DNA from: Torreya grandis
Taxonomy: Eukaryota; Streptophyta; Pinopsida; Cupressales; Taxaceae
Direction of reading: 5' to 3'
Assembly: GCA_037957365.1 (NCBI GenBank)
Contig: JARHVA010000224.1
Location: 2,147,501 to 2,211,500, forward strand
DNA length: 64,000 nucleotides
The notes under the pieces are model-generated. The model did no database searches. It was not told the origin of the DNA and was given only the letters and a program-made list of their open reading frames with translations. Of the stretch, positions 11,860 through 24,319 are shown in pieces. Numbering within the stretch: position 1 is the first letter of the stretch; each line of letters opens with the position of its first letter. Both the position numbers and the translations under genes were made by a program.

Positions 11860-12640
11860 TTTCACTTCCAAATAGAATATAGTAAAGTCCTATAAGAGAT
11901 TCAAATTCCCTAAATATTTTGGTAAAAATTCCAAATTCCTACACTCATTGAATTTATATTTCATCAAGGAAGATAAATTCCTAATAGAAATTGTCAATCT
12001 TACCAACAACTTGGAATTAATTTCAGTTAGTGAGGACAAAGTCTCAAGAAAGCTTGGCAATCTTGTTGACAAGTGGATCCCTACTATTAGGATTTATGAT
12101 TATTGAGTTGACCAATGTTAGTTTTCAATTCCCTCATTTTGGTCTCATCTAAATATAAATCTTTCAAGGATGTTAATTTTCTATGTCATGAGGCATCTAT
12201 TTTAAAACCCCACACTTTAAAAAGTATAAATATTGGAGCTTTGTCATGTTTTCTAGAATTTCTAAGTTATCTTAATTCATGGTGAGATTCCTATAGGGTA
12301 TTTAATTTATATATTGCATGTGAATCATATAATTAAAATAAACATAAAACATCCTCAATTTTAAGCAACATCTCATATTTAGATTTAGAAAGTTTTTCAA
12401 ATAATTGAAATGGCTAGGATGTGATGACATGTTGGAACAACTCGATAGATCTAGACTATGTAGGTTTGGAAAATCACTAACACAACTAGATAGTGATGAT
12501 ATATTTAATAAACATGACAAGTCTATATGTCATTGGATGTTAAAATTTCCAAACCATGTAGGCAGAGATGACATATTTACACAAGCTCATAATTACAAGT
12601 ACTATAGTGATTTAACAACGTAAAATTTTATAGGGAAGCT
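11860..12640 (-). pseudogene. Leucine-rich repeat remnant of a resistance protein (U1)
   Basis: Minus-strand frames give plant LRR wording: FPNLHSLDLSSCSNMSSHPS within 12,520-12,302, then RNLEFLPKYLGNLNLL and LPSFLETLSSLTEINS within 12,072-11,890. The alternation of Leu, xxLxLSxC and LPxxLxxLxxL fits TNL-type LRRs of intracellular immune receptors. Frames change between the two parts and stops interrupt both. The strand is opposite to the NB-ARC fragment at 4.8 kb, so the two are not one simple gene. Confidence 0.75.
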
Positions 12641-12833
12641 CCTGAATTCAAACTCATCATCACCATAGCCATAGTTTGTATTGAAAAATAGGTTTTTTAA
12701 ATTCTTTATACATTCTATTGACCAAATATTTTAACTACAAAGAAGCATATATTAAAATTGTCAAGTGGGTTAGAATATGACCATTTCAAAAAACCAACAT
12801 TTTGAAATGTATTACAAGTTAGTTGGATGTTTA

Positions 12834-13204
12834 TGTTGGAAATATAAGATTGAAATTATATCCATTTAATATTTTTATCTCTAATTAGTATTTATTGTCT
12901 TTTAATAAGTAAATTTTTTAACTTATTTAATGTATTAGAGAACCTTCTAGAGGAAGCTATAAATAATCTATAAATAAATGTACTAGGGTCATTTGATAGA
13001 AATGAGAATTAGAAAATGGAAGTTAAGAGATAAATAATAAAAAAGGTAATAAGCTAAGATTAAAATAGGTTTTTGAATGCAACATTATATATTTTAATAG
13101 ATGTTTATATCATGTTCATATTCTGATAATATGTGTGTGTTTGATATACTTACAAATATATATGTTAGAATTATATTTAAATTGAATTTTATAACATACA
13201 TTCA
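12834..13204 (+). mobile_element. Copia 5' LTR (element C2, U1)
   Basis: It runs TGTTGGAAATATAAGATTG ... ACATACATTCA, 371 bp, with TG...CA ends, and is followed by a primer-binding site AATTAGTATTAGAGCAA. It is of the same family as the LTRs at 6,646 and 11,845. No matching 3' LTR lies downstream in this orientation. Confidence 0.85.
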
Positions 13205-14785
13205 AATTAGTATTAGAGCAATATCAATAAATCAAGATATCAATCTATTTGAATTATGGTGATCATGTATAGCAACAATCTTATTCAAAATTAGATTCCT
13301 CAATTTGATGGAAAAGTATTGGAACATCCAAATTAAGACATTATTCAATTCTCAAGAGTTATGGGACCTTGTGTAAAATGGTTTTATATAACCAGTAGAT
13401 CATGTGGCTCAAAATTCCTAAACACAACTGCAAAAAGATCTTCTTAAATAGAATAAGAAGGATGCCAAGGCGCTATTTTTCATCCAATGTGAAATGGACG
13501 TGTTAATTATACCAATGATTGCAGAAAAAACAAGGTCTAGTCAAGCATGGCATAATCTACAAAACTCATAACAAGGAACTACCAAATTTAAACTAGTAAA
13601 ATTAAAAATTCTTATATAAGATTTTTTTTTAAAAACAAATAAAAGATTCAAAGTTGGTAAATGAATATTTTACTCATGTAATGAGTATAGTTAATCAAGT
13701 GAGATATCATGGAGACACATAAGAATATATGAAGGTAGTTTCAAATATTTTGAGGGGTCTTTCAGCTAGATTTGACCTTATTATTGTAGATATTTAAGAG
13801 TCTTGATATTTTTCAATAGATTTTAGTGATGAGTTTATGGGGTACAAATTAATAAACAATTATTGAATAGGATGACTAGTTTTCCCCTGCATTCAAATCA
13901 AAAATGTCGATTAACAATAGTAAAGGCACAAGAGGAAGTGGTGGTAACAACATAGGTGAAAGAGAAAGAGGAAAGACCAACAATTTCTATCAAAAAGGAA
14001 GATCAAATATATAATTCATTACAAGTGAAAAAGGAAAAAATAATAACTATAATTATAATAAATTTTAACAAATCTAATGTCCAATATCATTATTGAAATA
14101 ACTTTGATCATTATACAAATGCATGTAGGAAGAATTAGTTTGGTGTTAATAGGCAAAGTTAAATATTTTCAAGAGTATATTAGGTTGAGACTAAAAATAG
14201 TAGTTGATTTTTTTATTCTTTGTAATATGGCTAAATAAAGAAAAAAATAAGTGTGGTTTATAGATAATGGTTATATTAATTACATGAGTGAAAACAAGGA
14301 TATGTTTACAAACATAGATGAGCGTGTGAAATCATAATTATAATTGGTGAATGGTGAATGGTAACAAATTATGTGACATGGGTAAAGGGAGAATAAACAT
14401 TAAAATCAAGCAAGGAGAGAAGAAGCACATCTCAGATGTGTATTATGTTCCTTGTCTTAAACATAATTTAATCAATATTAGGCATCTAATATAGAAAGGA
14501 TATGGAGTGTATTATAAAAATGACAAATGTGTGATTTTTGATAGAAATAATAGTAACAAGTTAATTCCACAAGCTCCAACCATAAAGAATAATATATTTT
14601 CTCTAAGAATGCAAAATGAATTGTATGTTGATTTTAAAGTTGTTATAGATGATCCATCATGTCTATGACATCTTAATTTATGTCATTTGAGCTTCAGTGG
14701 TTTAAATTTATTTTATAATAAGAATATGTTAAAAGGATTACTCATGATAGAGAATCCAAACAAAGTTTATACGAGTTAATCATGT
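13205..14785 (+). pseudogene. Copia C2 gag, protease and pre-integrase (U1)
   Basis: Plus-strand translation gives gag with LFNSQELWDLV near 13,340 and KKDAKALFFIQCEMDVL near 13,465. A zinc-knuckle relic near 14,080 reads YHYxNNFDHYTNACRKN, its first Cys changed to Tyr and its second lost to a stop. A protease remnant reads VWFIDNG near 14,255. The pre-integrase region follows with KQGEKKHISDVYYVPCLKHN near 14,410 and LCHLSFSGLNLL near 14,680. The reading stops abruptly near 14,785, where an inverted Copia block begins. Confidence 0.85.
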
Positions 14786-16010
14786 CATACAACTCCATCA
14801 AACTATGCCATACATTATGAATCATGGAAGAGGAACTACCTGTGAGGATCATGTCATCAACATAGAGGAAAAGTATCAAAATTTTATTCCCATATTTATA
14901 AATTTAGACAGTATATAAAGAATCTATCCATATTCTCATACAAAGCTCGAGGTGCTTGTTTGAGATCATAGAGTGAATAAGTGAAGAATCATGTAAGAAT
15001 ACCTTGGTTGCTCCATATAAATATCCTCATGAATATCACCATATATAAATGCTCTCTTCACATCCATTTTATGTATTGGCCATCGTTGTGATGAAACTAG
15101 AAAAATTAAAAGGTGAATAGAATCCATCCTAGCAATAGGGGAAAAGGTTAAAGAGTATTCAATCCATTTAACATGTGAAAAAACATTTGTTGCATGATGG
15201 GCCTTGTACTTATCAATAGAAACATTTGCTACATATTTGGTCATATATACCCACTTAAATTAGACCAAATTTATTCCCTTAGGAATAGAATCCAAATCCC
15301 AAGTGTGATTCATCAACAAAGAAGAATAATCTTCTATCATTGATTTATCCCACTTTGTTACGCTTGTCATATTTGAAAAATTTAGTGAATCATCTAAATA
15401 ACATGGCTCAAAATATAAACCATAGTGATCTATGAATGAGTGTGATGATTATAAGTTGGATACCTTACCAAATAAATATCCTCCTATCAAGTTGTGCAAA
15501 CCAACTTGGGCATAGAATCTATAGTAGATGGTGTAGGTACATAATCAACAACATCATCATCATCAAGAAGTAAAGAATCCTCAAGATGTGAAAAAGGAGT
15601 ATGTAATGGAGAAGATGAAGGTGAATTATATATAAGGGTAGAATGATCACTAAATTTAACATCACATCTAAATAAAGAATCATGAATTATGGGTTTAAAT
15701 AAATGATAAGCTTTCACATTCTTGCAGTAACCAAAAAAAATGAGTGGTTGACTATTCTTCTGGTTTTGTGTATTTTATCAAGGGTAAATTCCCAAGCCTT
15801 ACTAATAAAAACTTAGAATGTGGAAACATCATGTTTGGTATTGGACCAAGCCTACTTAGGTGTCATATCCCATGCTACCTAATAGGGAATGTTGTTCTAA
15901 AAGTAGTTGTCACAATTGACTGCCTCAACCTAAAAATTAGGTACCATATTTTTGAATTGGATCATAAAATTGACCATCTCTTTTAGAGTCTCGCATTATT
16001 CCTCTTATCA
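14786..16010 (-). pseudogene. Copia integrase C-terminus and reverse transcriptase, inverted (U1)
   Basis: On the minus strand, from 15,990 leftward, the integrase part gives VAWDMTPKxAWSNTKHDVSTF and GYCKNVKAYHLFKP, then a linker rich in Asp (DDDDVVDYVPTPS near 15,550). The RT follows: SHVKWIEYSLTFSPIARMDS near 15,170, HKMDVKRAFIYGDIHEDIY near 15,060, DLKQAPRALYE near 14,950, and catalytic LYVDDM at 14,851-14,873. The linker and RT lie in partly open frames (15,717-15,487 and 15,244-14,966). It faces the gag-protease block, so the two halves are not one collinear element. Confidence 0.88.
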
Positions 16011-17949
16011 AAATTTTTTTTTTTTTGATAATTTAAAAAATAAGGAATGGTTAATAGAGAATATAAATTTGAAGATTATATAATGGTTAAGCAATGTATA
16101 TTTCTCACTAGAGATCTTTTTGGTCTGAGAGAACGTTTTAGACATAGAAGAAGTAGGCTTGGTGAATTTAAAAGTGGACTCTACATAAGGTTGAGTTTAT
16201 TTTGGCCTATCATTAGACTTTTATTTTCACTATGTGGTGTCCCCAAAATTTCACACTAAACATTTTGGGGTACCCCTATTTAAAATTTTGCATTTTCTCT
16301 TATTAGACTTAGTTGTCCTTGCTAAGCCAGTCCTTTGAATAAAGCCTTTAATTTTTAGTAGTTGTTGTGTCTAATTAATTTCTTTCTCCACTTGATTCAA
16401 ATTGCTCTACAAATTTGAAAACATCTACTTAAAGCCATCACTAAAAACCCATTTAGTCATCCCCCTCATAAGATCAAAGAAGTTAAGAGTATTTTGGCTC
16501 ATGCCCAATGCCAATTGGGTTCTCCAAACTGCTTTACTTATTGAAAAACAAGTAGAGTAGTCCCATAAGTCCAAACTACACTACTTATTTCAAATCAGAG
16601 TTATTGAATAACTTTAATTCAATTTTGAAGCTAAGTAAAGTAATCTCATTAACCCGTTAAGTACTTCCCAAAGTAAACTAGTTTTTTGGAGTTACTTTAC
16701 TTACATAAGGCCACAAGTAAAATTAGTGGAGGTTTTCAAACCCAAACTATTCATTGTCTTAGACCAAGTCAATTTTTCAAAAGTACTTAACTTCAAATAC
16801 TAAAATCAAGCAAAACAGCCTGAAAACCCTGACAAAGAGATAAGGGCTTACATGGCCCTTTCCTACATGTCCCTAATTCATCATTAATTTGATAGCATAT
16901 ATAAATATTGGTAAAATATACCTCATTTCCCACCTAGCATCCAAGTTATTCAATCAAAATATCACACCTATAAACCCTAAGCTACACGATTCAAGCCTTT
17001 ATAGTATTTTTTAGCAAATCCATTTTGACCCATTTATACTTAAGGTATGGGGATCATTTTTTTGTAGTTTTCATATCTTCATTTTGATCATTTTCTTCTT
17101 ATTTCCCTTTGTTTTTTAATTCACTATCATAAATGCTTTCACTATCATTTCTTGTTTCGTTCATTTTTATATGTCATTTTTAGGCATGTTTAAGATTTTA
17201 AACCCTGTATGAGTGTTCATAATCATTTAGAATACAATCACCCACATAAAATCCTATAAAGCTCAAACTTCCTACAAAAAACCTAGAAAACATTGCCCAT
17301 CTAGGTTTCCCAATAATTGTTGCTTGCTCAAGTTCTTGAGTCTGAGTTGATTATCCTAAGAAACCTAGACCTCAAATGCCTTACTCACTCAGGTTTCCTA
17401 TTACTCAGTACTCACCCAGAGTCTTGACCCTAAGTTACTACCCTTGAGAACCCTTACCCTTGAATACCTTGCTTACCTAGACTTGTGATTACTTACTACT
17501 TTTACTCAGGTATTTTGAATGCATTTACTCTCCTGATCAAACCTAAAGTCTTGAGCTTAGATAAACCCATAGGATATTACTCATTAAGTACCCATATTTT
17601 TTTCCTTAGCTACTTAATAAATTTTCCTCATCCAAGTAACTTGATAATACAAGCTTGAAGTCACAAGCTAAAAAAACTTAGAGTTATCCATACATATTTC
17701 TTGTGACCTACTCAGAATCCTAGGTTCTTAAGACTTGAGCATTTTGTAGACCAACCTAGGGTTGCAAGACCCTATGGATTAAATATGAGTTACTTAAGGT
17801 TTTTAAGATTTTCTACTACTTAAAACTTGAATCTTGCTTAAAAGTATAGTAAGAACAAAAAATTGACTCTTTTTCAAACTTTGACAGTTGGAGTAGTTAC
17901 TCAAGATTGAAAAGCATTCATCAAATTCTTCTAGAGTTAATCAAAACCA
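16011..17949 (+). other. Leader region upstream of X (U1), possible LTR or 5' UTR
   Basis: No protein is recognised here. It holds a hairpin at 16,241-16,270, a TATA-like ATATATAAATATT near 16,898, and many AGTAA/TTACT words between 16,540 and 17,900. The same layout is kept in U2. The TGTGGTGTCCCC at 16,233 could be an LTR start, but I found no second copy downstream of X, so the element type carrying X remains open. Confidence 0.4.
16241..16270 (+). other. Inverted repeat CCCCAAAAT/ATTTTGGGG
   Basis: A perfect 9-base stem (16,241-16,249 with 16,262-16,270) encloses a 12-base loop. In U2 the right arm reads ATGTTGGGG (31,265-31,273 region), which breaks one pair. It could be a transcript hairpin or part of an element terminus. 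Confidence 0.6.
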
Positions 17950-20900
17950 ACGTCAGGGTCAAAAGGATTAGAATAATAGATAGCTAAATTATAAGTGCAA
18001 GTAACACAAATTGAAGAAGTCCCAGAGTTATCACTAGAGGAGATTCCAGAGCAATGCAGGAAAGGAAAAACAAAAGCTAAGAGGGCCAAATCATAAGAGT
18101 TGAAGATGAAGTATAAGTATAAGGGATACCCAATTGATTCATGTATTACTTCCAAGCTAATTGAGATAAGTAATCTAGATATGGGGCATGTGTCTATTAC
18201 TAAATTACTAGAAATATCAAAAACCATAATCAAGACTCTGCTCATGCAAACCATGACTAATAGTGGGATTTTGCAAGCTACAGCTTTCCCAAGCTCAGCT
18301 CAGCTTCTAGAATTTTTCTTAACATGTGATAAGTATTATGATTCTCTAAATAGAACTGTAAGAGATGTTGTTGGAAATGTATTCATAAGGTTAGATGTTT
18401 GATATCTTAACTACTACCTAAAAATTTCAACATCATCAAAAGTAATTGATATATCTATGGAAAGAGCTAAAAGCAATGGGAAATAAAGATAGTAGAATAT
18501 ATTAAGATAATGAACACAAGATATCTAAAGAAATTGAAACAAGCCTCAATGTTTCCAAAATAGATAGTAAGGTCAAACTTTGTTCAAGAAGTAGATGACA
18601 TTGTTCAATCACTACGCAGGATCAATAGAGACAAGAATGTCAAATGTTTCTCACCCTAGATGTATGTCTACATCAGAACCATTTATGTCACTAGGAGTTC
18701 TACAAATATAGAATGGGATAGACTAATAAGTGATAACATAGATCGACAATTAAGCAGTGTATTAGAGAATTTTGATTTCAAAATGACTTATTATCTGGTG
18801 TATGAAACAACTTCAAGTGGAGCCTTTTCATGGCTAAATACAAAAGACACACTGACATTTGTGCCAATATATGATTACTATCCTTAGCTGGTTCTTTCTA
18901 AGTATTATAAATAATATAAGGTAGTGAATGATGGATTCTTTTATGAACTCATTTACAAATTAAATGTGGATATAAAACATAGAAGAGTATCAAATGAAGC
19001 ATGGGATGTAGTTTCTCATTCTGGTTGTATTTTTATTAAATTTATTAATTTTAGATACATCAAATTTGGGGGTTTCTCAAATTCACCTATCAAGTTTCCT
19101 AGATACCCAAGTGATAAGTGGATCCTCATAGAATTATGTAGGTAGCTTGTGAATTACATGACTTATAGTCAAAAGTTCATTGTCCAGCTATCAACTTTCC
19201 TATTGTCATTGGTCATTACATTTTCCCAAACATTTAGAAGGCTAGGAATGTGTAGAAATATATGTATCATCATTACACCAAACACATTTTGAGGCCAGAG
19301 CCAATTTTTATTGTAGAGGGGTGGATCAAAATATAGTTTCTCTAGACTATATGCACATATCAACACTAGAGGATTTTTGGACTGATTATAGAGATGAAGT
19401 TGATGTGAGAATAAGGGACGGAAATAGATTGACTATTGAACAAATCCATGCTTTTGATCTAACCACAATTCATAAGGATATGGAAAATGATGGAATTGTA
19501 ACTAGCAATGATTTTCATGCAAGAGGGGGAGACAATGTTCCACTTTCAATGATTATTTTTTGGTAAAAATCATGATAAGACCATTTCAAATATAGCTTCA
19601 AATGTTTTGGCAATGAATTCCACCTAGATTCTCAACAAAGGATATTGTATGAAGGAGTTGATGAAGGAGACTACTCATGTAAGTCAGAAGAGGAAATAAA
19701 TAGTACAAGGAGAGAGTATCCAAATACCTACAAAGAAGTTAAAACTAAAAAGAAATGTTGATGATACATATTCTATGCTAAAAGATAAAGAGCCAATTCA
19801 ACTAGTTGTTTCCACATCTCTATTTGTCTCTTCTACTAACACCACCATTCCTTCCATTCCTACTCTGACTGCACCCATTATAGATCCATAAATATTAATT
19901 CCACCCCCAAAGTCTCATGACACCAAACTTCCTAAGAAATCCATTCAAAAGGAGACTACTCCTCCTTCCTCTTCTCCACCTATTTCTCCACCTCCACCTC
20001 CTTCAAAATAACAACCCACCATGGATAATGAACCAAAAAAATTAATTACCATAGAAGAGACCCCATCTCAAGAAGAAAAACAAGAAAATCAAAAAGAAGC
20101 AACTGAGCCTAAGAAACAATCCATGGAAGAATTAGTTATTGAAAAGGTAAAAGAAGTTGAAACAAGAAAAGAATTTGGACCTAAGGAGGTAGTAAAAACA
20201 ACAAAAGAGAAAGAAGCTGAGAAATAAAAAGAGGCAGAGGCAATGACAAATAAAATTATAGACAAGCCCAAGGAGAAAGAAGATAATAGGGAGTAAGTGA
20301 CAGAAAAAGAGGCTAAAAAACAAGTTGAGGCTGAGAAACAAGTTGTAAAGGAAAAGGAAATGGAGAAACAAAAATATGGATAAATAATTACTAATGTTGT
20401 CTAAAATGTTGTTGATTCATAGGGAGATCCCTCTCAGAAGTTAGTGATTAGGAATTCTCAACATTAGATGGTAGAACATTTAGATAACCCCACTGATATA
20501 GATTTTTCTTCTTGGTTAGCAATTTAAACCACTCCTGAATCTAAATAAGTGATTAACTTGGTGAGATAGACTTTCATCTATTGAAAAGTCTAGACTAAAA
20601 AGGTAAGAAGCCTAAGTCTACCAAGGTAACTTCAAAGTTGATAATTGAATATTTAGGGTAGAATTTTGTAGAGGTGTCTATTCCTCCACAAGGCATGAAC
20701 AATAGTGAGGTTACTGAAAAAGATTTAATAGTCATGAAGATATCTCTTGGAGAGGTTACTACAGAAGGTTTAAAGCAAGATACACAGACCCTGATCAATA
20801 CTATTTTAAAGAATCTGTATGAAGAAAAGGTAGCCAAAGTTAAGTTAAAAGAATAAAATGCCAAATTATGTAAAATAATTGCAAAGGTAGGAAAGTATAC

Positions 20901-21664
20901 TCAACAACCATTACTTTTAGAGGAAGTAGCTACTCAGCAAGTAATTACAAAAGTAGAAGAAACTAGAGATAAAGCAAAGGCTATTGATAAGTGGATAGAG
21001 AAGATGCATCAAACTGCTTAGAATCTCTTCCCTAATGTTTCAGATGCTCATGTTGATATTTTGAAGAAATTGGTAGAGGTAAAAGTAATAATGAAAGAAA
21101 TAGAGAATAAAAATGGCATTTTTGAGTTTCAATAAGAAATTTTACAAACAATAGTTAATTTGAATGAGAAAATTTTGATTGAGTAAAAGATTGCTCCTGA
21201 TGGATTTATAAATAAAATAAAATAAGAAGAGTATCTCCTATCTTTTTGTCTGCATATTATACAAGTAATGTGTGAAGAAATGAAGACCCTTGAAAAAGAA
21301 GCACCTGATAAAAAGACAAATTTGGAGGATTGCCTTTTTGGTCTTACTAGTATCTGGTTTGATAATGTCCTAAGAACAACTAAACATTTATATGGACAAT
21401 TCAAACAACTAATGGACAAAGCTACAACTCCTTTCATAGCCATGTCTATTAAAGAGTTAATCAAATGTCAATAGGAGATAAAAAGACTTTAGCTAAGAAT
21501 CAAAAAGATAAAAGCTCATAGTAGAAGATTAGAAAAAAATGCTAAGGTTTAAGATGTAAAGACAATCACTAGCCAAACCTGATGATGCAATAATACAACT
21601 AATGATGTCCCAACATATCAAGTACAGAGAGAAATGTAGATCAGAATTCAATGAAGTACAATGA
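17950..21664 (+). pseudogene. Unrecognised large protein X, broken copy (U1)
   Basis: This is the U1 copy of the X frame. Its start is ACG (17,950-17,952) where U2 has ATG, and it ends at the shared TGA 21,662-21,664. Readable segments include KYKGYPIDSCITSKLIEISN (from 18,111), EWDRLISDNIDRQLSSVLEN (from 18,711), FPRYPSDKWILIELC near 19,095, YMHISTLEDFWTDYRDEVDV near 19,350, a Pro-rich stretch near 19,970, a Lys/Glu-rich coiled-coil-like part 20,021-20,350, and CLFGLTSIWFDNV near 21,330. Stops and shifts interrupt it. Some stops are shared with U2 and so predate the duplication. I do not recognise the family. It is not gag, protease, RT, integrase or a transposase that I know. Confidence 0.6.
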
Positions 21665-23692
21665 TTATTGTTTCTTTTATTTCTAGTAATTTCTTCTTCC
21701 TTCTTCCCATTTTCTTCCATTCTATTCATTATTTTTGTAAAGTAACTTCTTTAGAATAAATTACTTTGAAGTAAAGAAACTGAATAAAGTTACTCACTAA
21801 GGTATATTAATTTGTAAAATTTTAAACCTTGAGTAATTTGGCTAAAATTCCATTGCTTTAAGTTATCTTGTAAAATTAAATTACTTAAGTGAACTTTGTG
21901 CTACATGAAAATTAGTTGTATTCAATCCAAATAGCAAAACCAAGAAGCACTACATGTCACTAGTTATTGCATGAGACACAAGAGAAGTTTGAGGAGGATG
22001 CCTCTCAATGATTTCTAGTTTTAGCACAACATATGGGTTTTGAAGAAATTGTTTCCTATTTTAATTTGGCATCTATTTTTGTATAAATATAAGTGCAAGC
22101 CTGCACGTAGAGGGATGATGATAATTTTTTATATAGCAATTATAACTAAAGCAAGAGAACTGAAGATATCTAAAACTTTATGTTTAAATGTATGATAATT
22201 TTATTATATGAAATTAGTTCTACGTAAATGAGAAAGAAGTTATTTTTTATGGAACTTTGCATCTCAAGAGACATTTCATGGATTTGTGAAGAATAAAATG
22301 GTGAACTTTGTATTATCTTTAATTTGAATGTGAATTTTAGTCTTTCTTAGTCATTTGATAAAAATATTATCATATCTTGAATGTTTATATATTTTTATGG
22401 ATTCAATAAGATCTATAAAACTTCTTATTGTGAAGTACAACTTATTTTTCTCCATACTTTCTATTTTTTCACTCTTGATTTTCAAAAGTTTCTTTTCAAA
22501 TTCTCTAAAACAACTAATTACTTGTTGTAAAATCACTTTGTTATGGTTCATGAACACTGTGATTAAAGTAATGCCCTAAAAATAAAGCAACTTTCACATA
22601 ATCTATATAATTTGTGAATAACTGAGAACAATAGAAAATTAGAAGTAGACATCAGTATACATGAGCTTCATCATTAAATGAAGGGGATTTAATCCAATGA
22701 TGACCTAGGTAATTTTGTTAATTTGAAAAATATCTAGGCAACACTATGGTATACCTTTTATCTTAGACGTATTGATTACTATTTCCTTAGAATTAAGAAT
22801 AACATTTAATCAAACTAGTTTTGACCATTTCCTAGTGAAATGTTCACAAAAGGTCTCAAAATAAGGAACCTTAAATTCATCAACAAAGGTGTCCATGATC
22901 AAATAAAAGGTATAATAAAATAATTGAAATAGACCCATTAATTTAAATAAATTATAAATACACATTCATCATCCTTCTTAGCCTTACCACAAGCTATTGA
23001 TTATGAGCAAATGGACATGAATTTGGCAATAAAGTTTTCAATAGAAGGAAAGTCACTAGGAGAAAGAAAGGATAAATTTTCATCTATTTGTAAAGATGTG
23101 AATTAATTTATTTTCCCAAAAAAATCTAAAAATGTATTTCATGCTTATTTTGGTGCAGTACATTCTGTGATGTGAAACAATAGTTATCAAAAACATGTAT
23201 GGGAATGATCCCCATGGCTTCATCGTGTTTTTTTCATACACATAAATTGATCATATTCCTTTTGAAAATTTGACTAAGTATCACTCAACATAAACCAAAA
23301 AACCTTTTATTTCAATAATTGCTTCATCTTCAGTTTCCATGTGTGGTAGTTATGTGGAGTTAATATATCAAAATTCTTAGATTTAGTGCACAAAAAATAA
23401 TTAAACAATCTCAAGGAAATAATAACACCTTAAAAAAATATATCAAAAGAGAAAATAAGCACCTAAATTTTATCTTGAATCCTCCAAAAAACAATTATTA
23501 CACAACATTTAACCCCCTCCCCTAGAAAAATAAAGTAATGACACTTTATAAGTAGTGTGATACAAGTTGTTTTACAATGAAACTTTTGAAAAAAAAATGA
23601 AATAAGCACAATTTGTGTACTAAATAAATCTAACCTAAACTTACAATAGTGTAGAGTGAAAAAAATACACAGTTTCAAAAAATACAACACTC
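21665..23692 (-). other. Region downstream of X (U1); antisense coding-like remnant
   Basis: The first 350 bases hold more AGTAA/TTACT words and a TATA-like TTGTATAAATATAAG at 22,081-22,095. From about 23,330 to 22,640 the minus strand reads in long pieces with protein-like composition, for example MKPWGSFPYMFLITIVSHHR near 23,220 and EFKVPYFETFCEHFTRKWSK near 22,880, broken by stops. I do not recognise it. The same stretch recurs in U2 at about 37,640-38,340. Confidence 0.35.
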
Positions 23693-24319
23693 TATTTAAC
23701 CCTAAATTGGGATATGGATCCTATTTGGATAGATAGGGTTAAGAATATATAAATAAATAAGCACAAGGCTAATAAATATATTTATAGCAGGTCAATTAAG
23801 TACAAAACTTAGACATAACATATATTGAATTTATTATACTAAAATATGCTAAAAATGGAAACTATCGCTATGTTAGATATTGCATTAACAATTAAAGAAG
23901 ATATTTATCTAGTTATGATGCTAATATAGATCTGGTTCTAGAATAAGCAAGAAGCAAACTGGGAGAATGTCTTAGAATAGTCATAAAATTTTGGATTAAG
24001 TGCCCTTATAGTTACAAACACTTGAAATAGTCTTGGAAAGTTTCATCAATGCTAGTGTTTGGATGAGATGCAAGTGTCCAGTATAGAATAATTGTTGAAA
24101 CATGATGCAACCACTTGGACGCTTTTGGGTTTGTGATCACCTTGACTAGGTCATGGAATGTCACTCCTTGTAAAATGATCAAAACCTTGGTTATTCATCT
24201 TCATATTTGATAAGTAAAAAATGGGTTAGTGGGCACATGGTGTCGATCTTCCCCAAAGACTATTCTATTAATGAGCATTGCCTAAATATCTACAATCTGA
24301 AGAGGGTATGAGACTTATG
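23693..24319 (-). mobile_element. LTR piece of element T (U1)
   Basis: It begins at TATTTAACCCTAAATTGGG and matches 38,674-39,318 and 54,773-55,129: all share GGATATGGATCCTAT and GAATTTATTATACT. In U1 it ends where the S LTR begins at 24,320. The strand is inferred from the T primer-binding side at 54,760. Confidence 0.75.

Noticed and set aside
15744..15986. 80-codon plus-strand frame (also 30,752-31,087)
   Set aside because: The minus strand gives recognisable Copia integrase wording over the same bases.
20132..20371. Hydrophobic Phe/Leu-rich minus-strand frames resembling a membrane protein
   Set aside because: They are the complement of the Lys/Glu-rich part of X, which reads collinearly with the rest of X on the plus strand.
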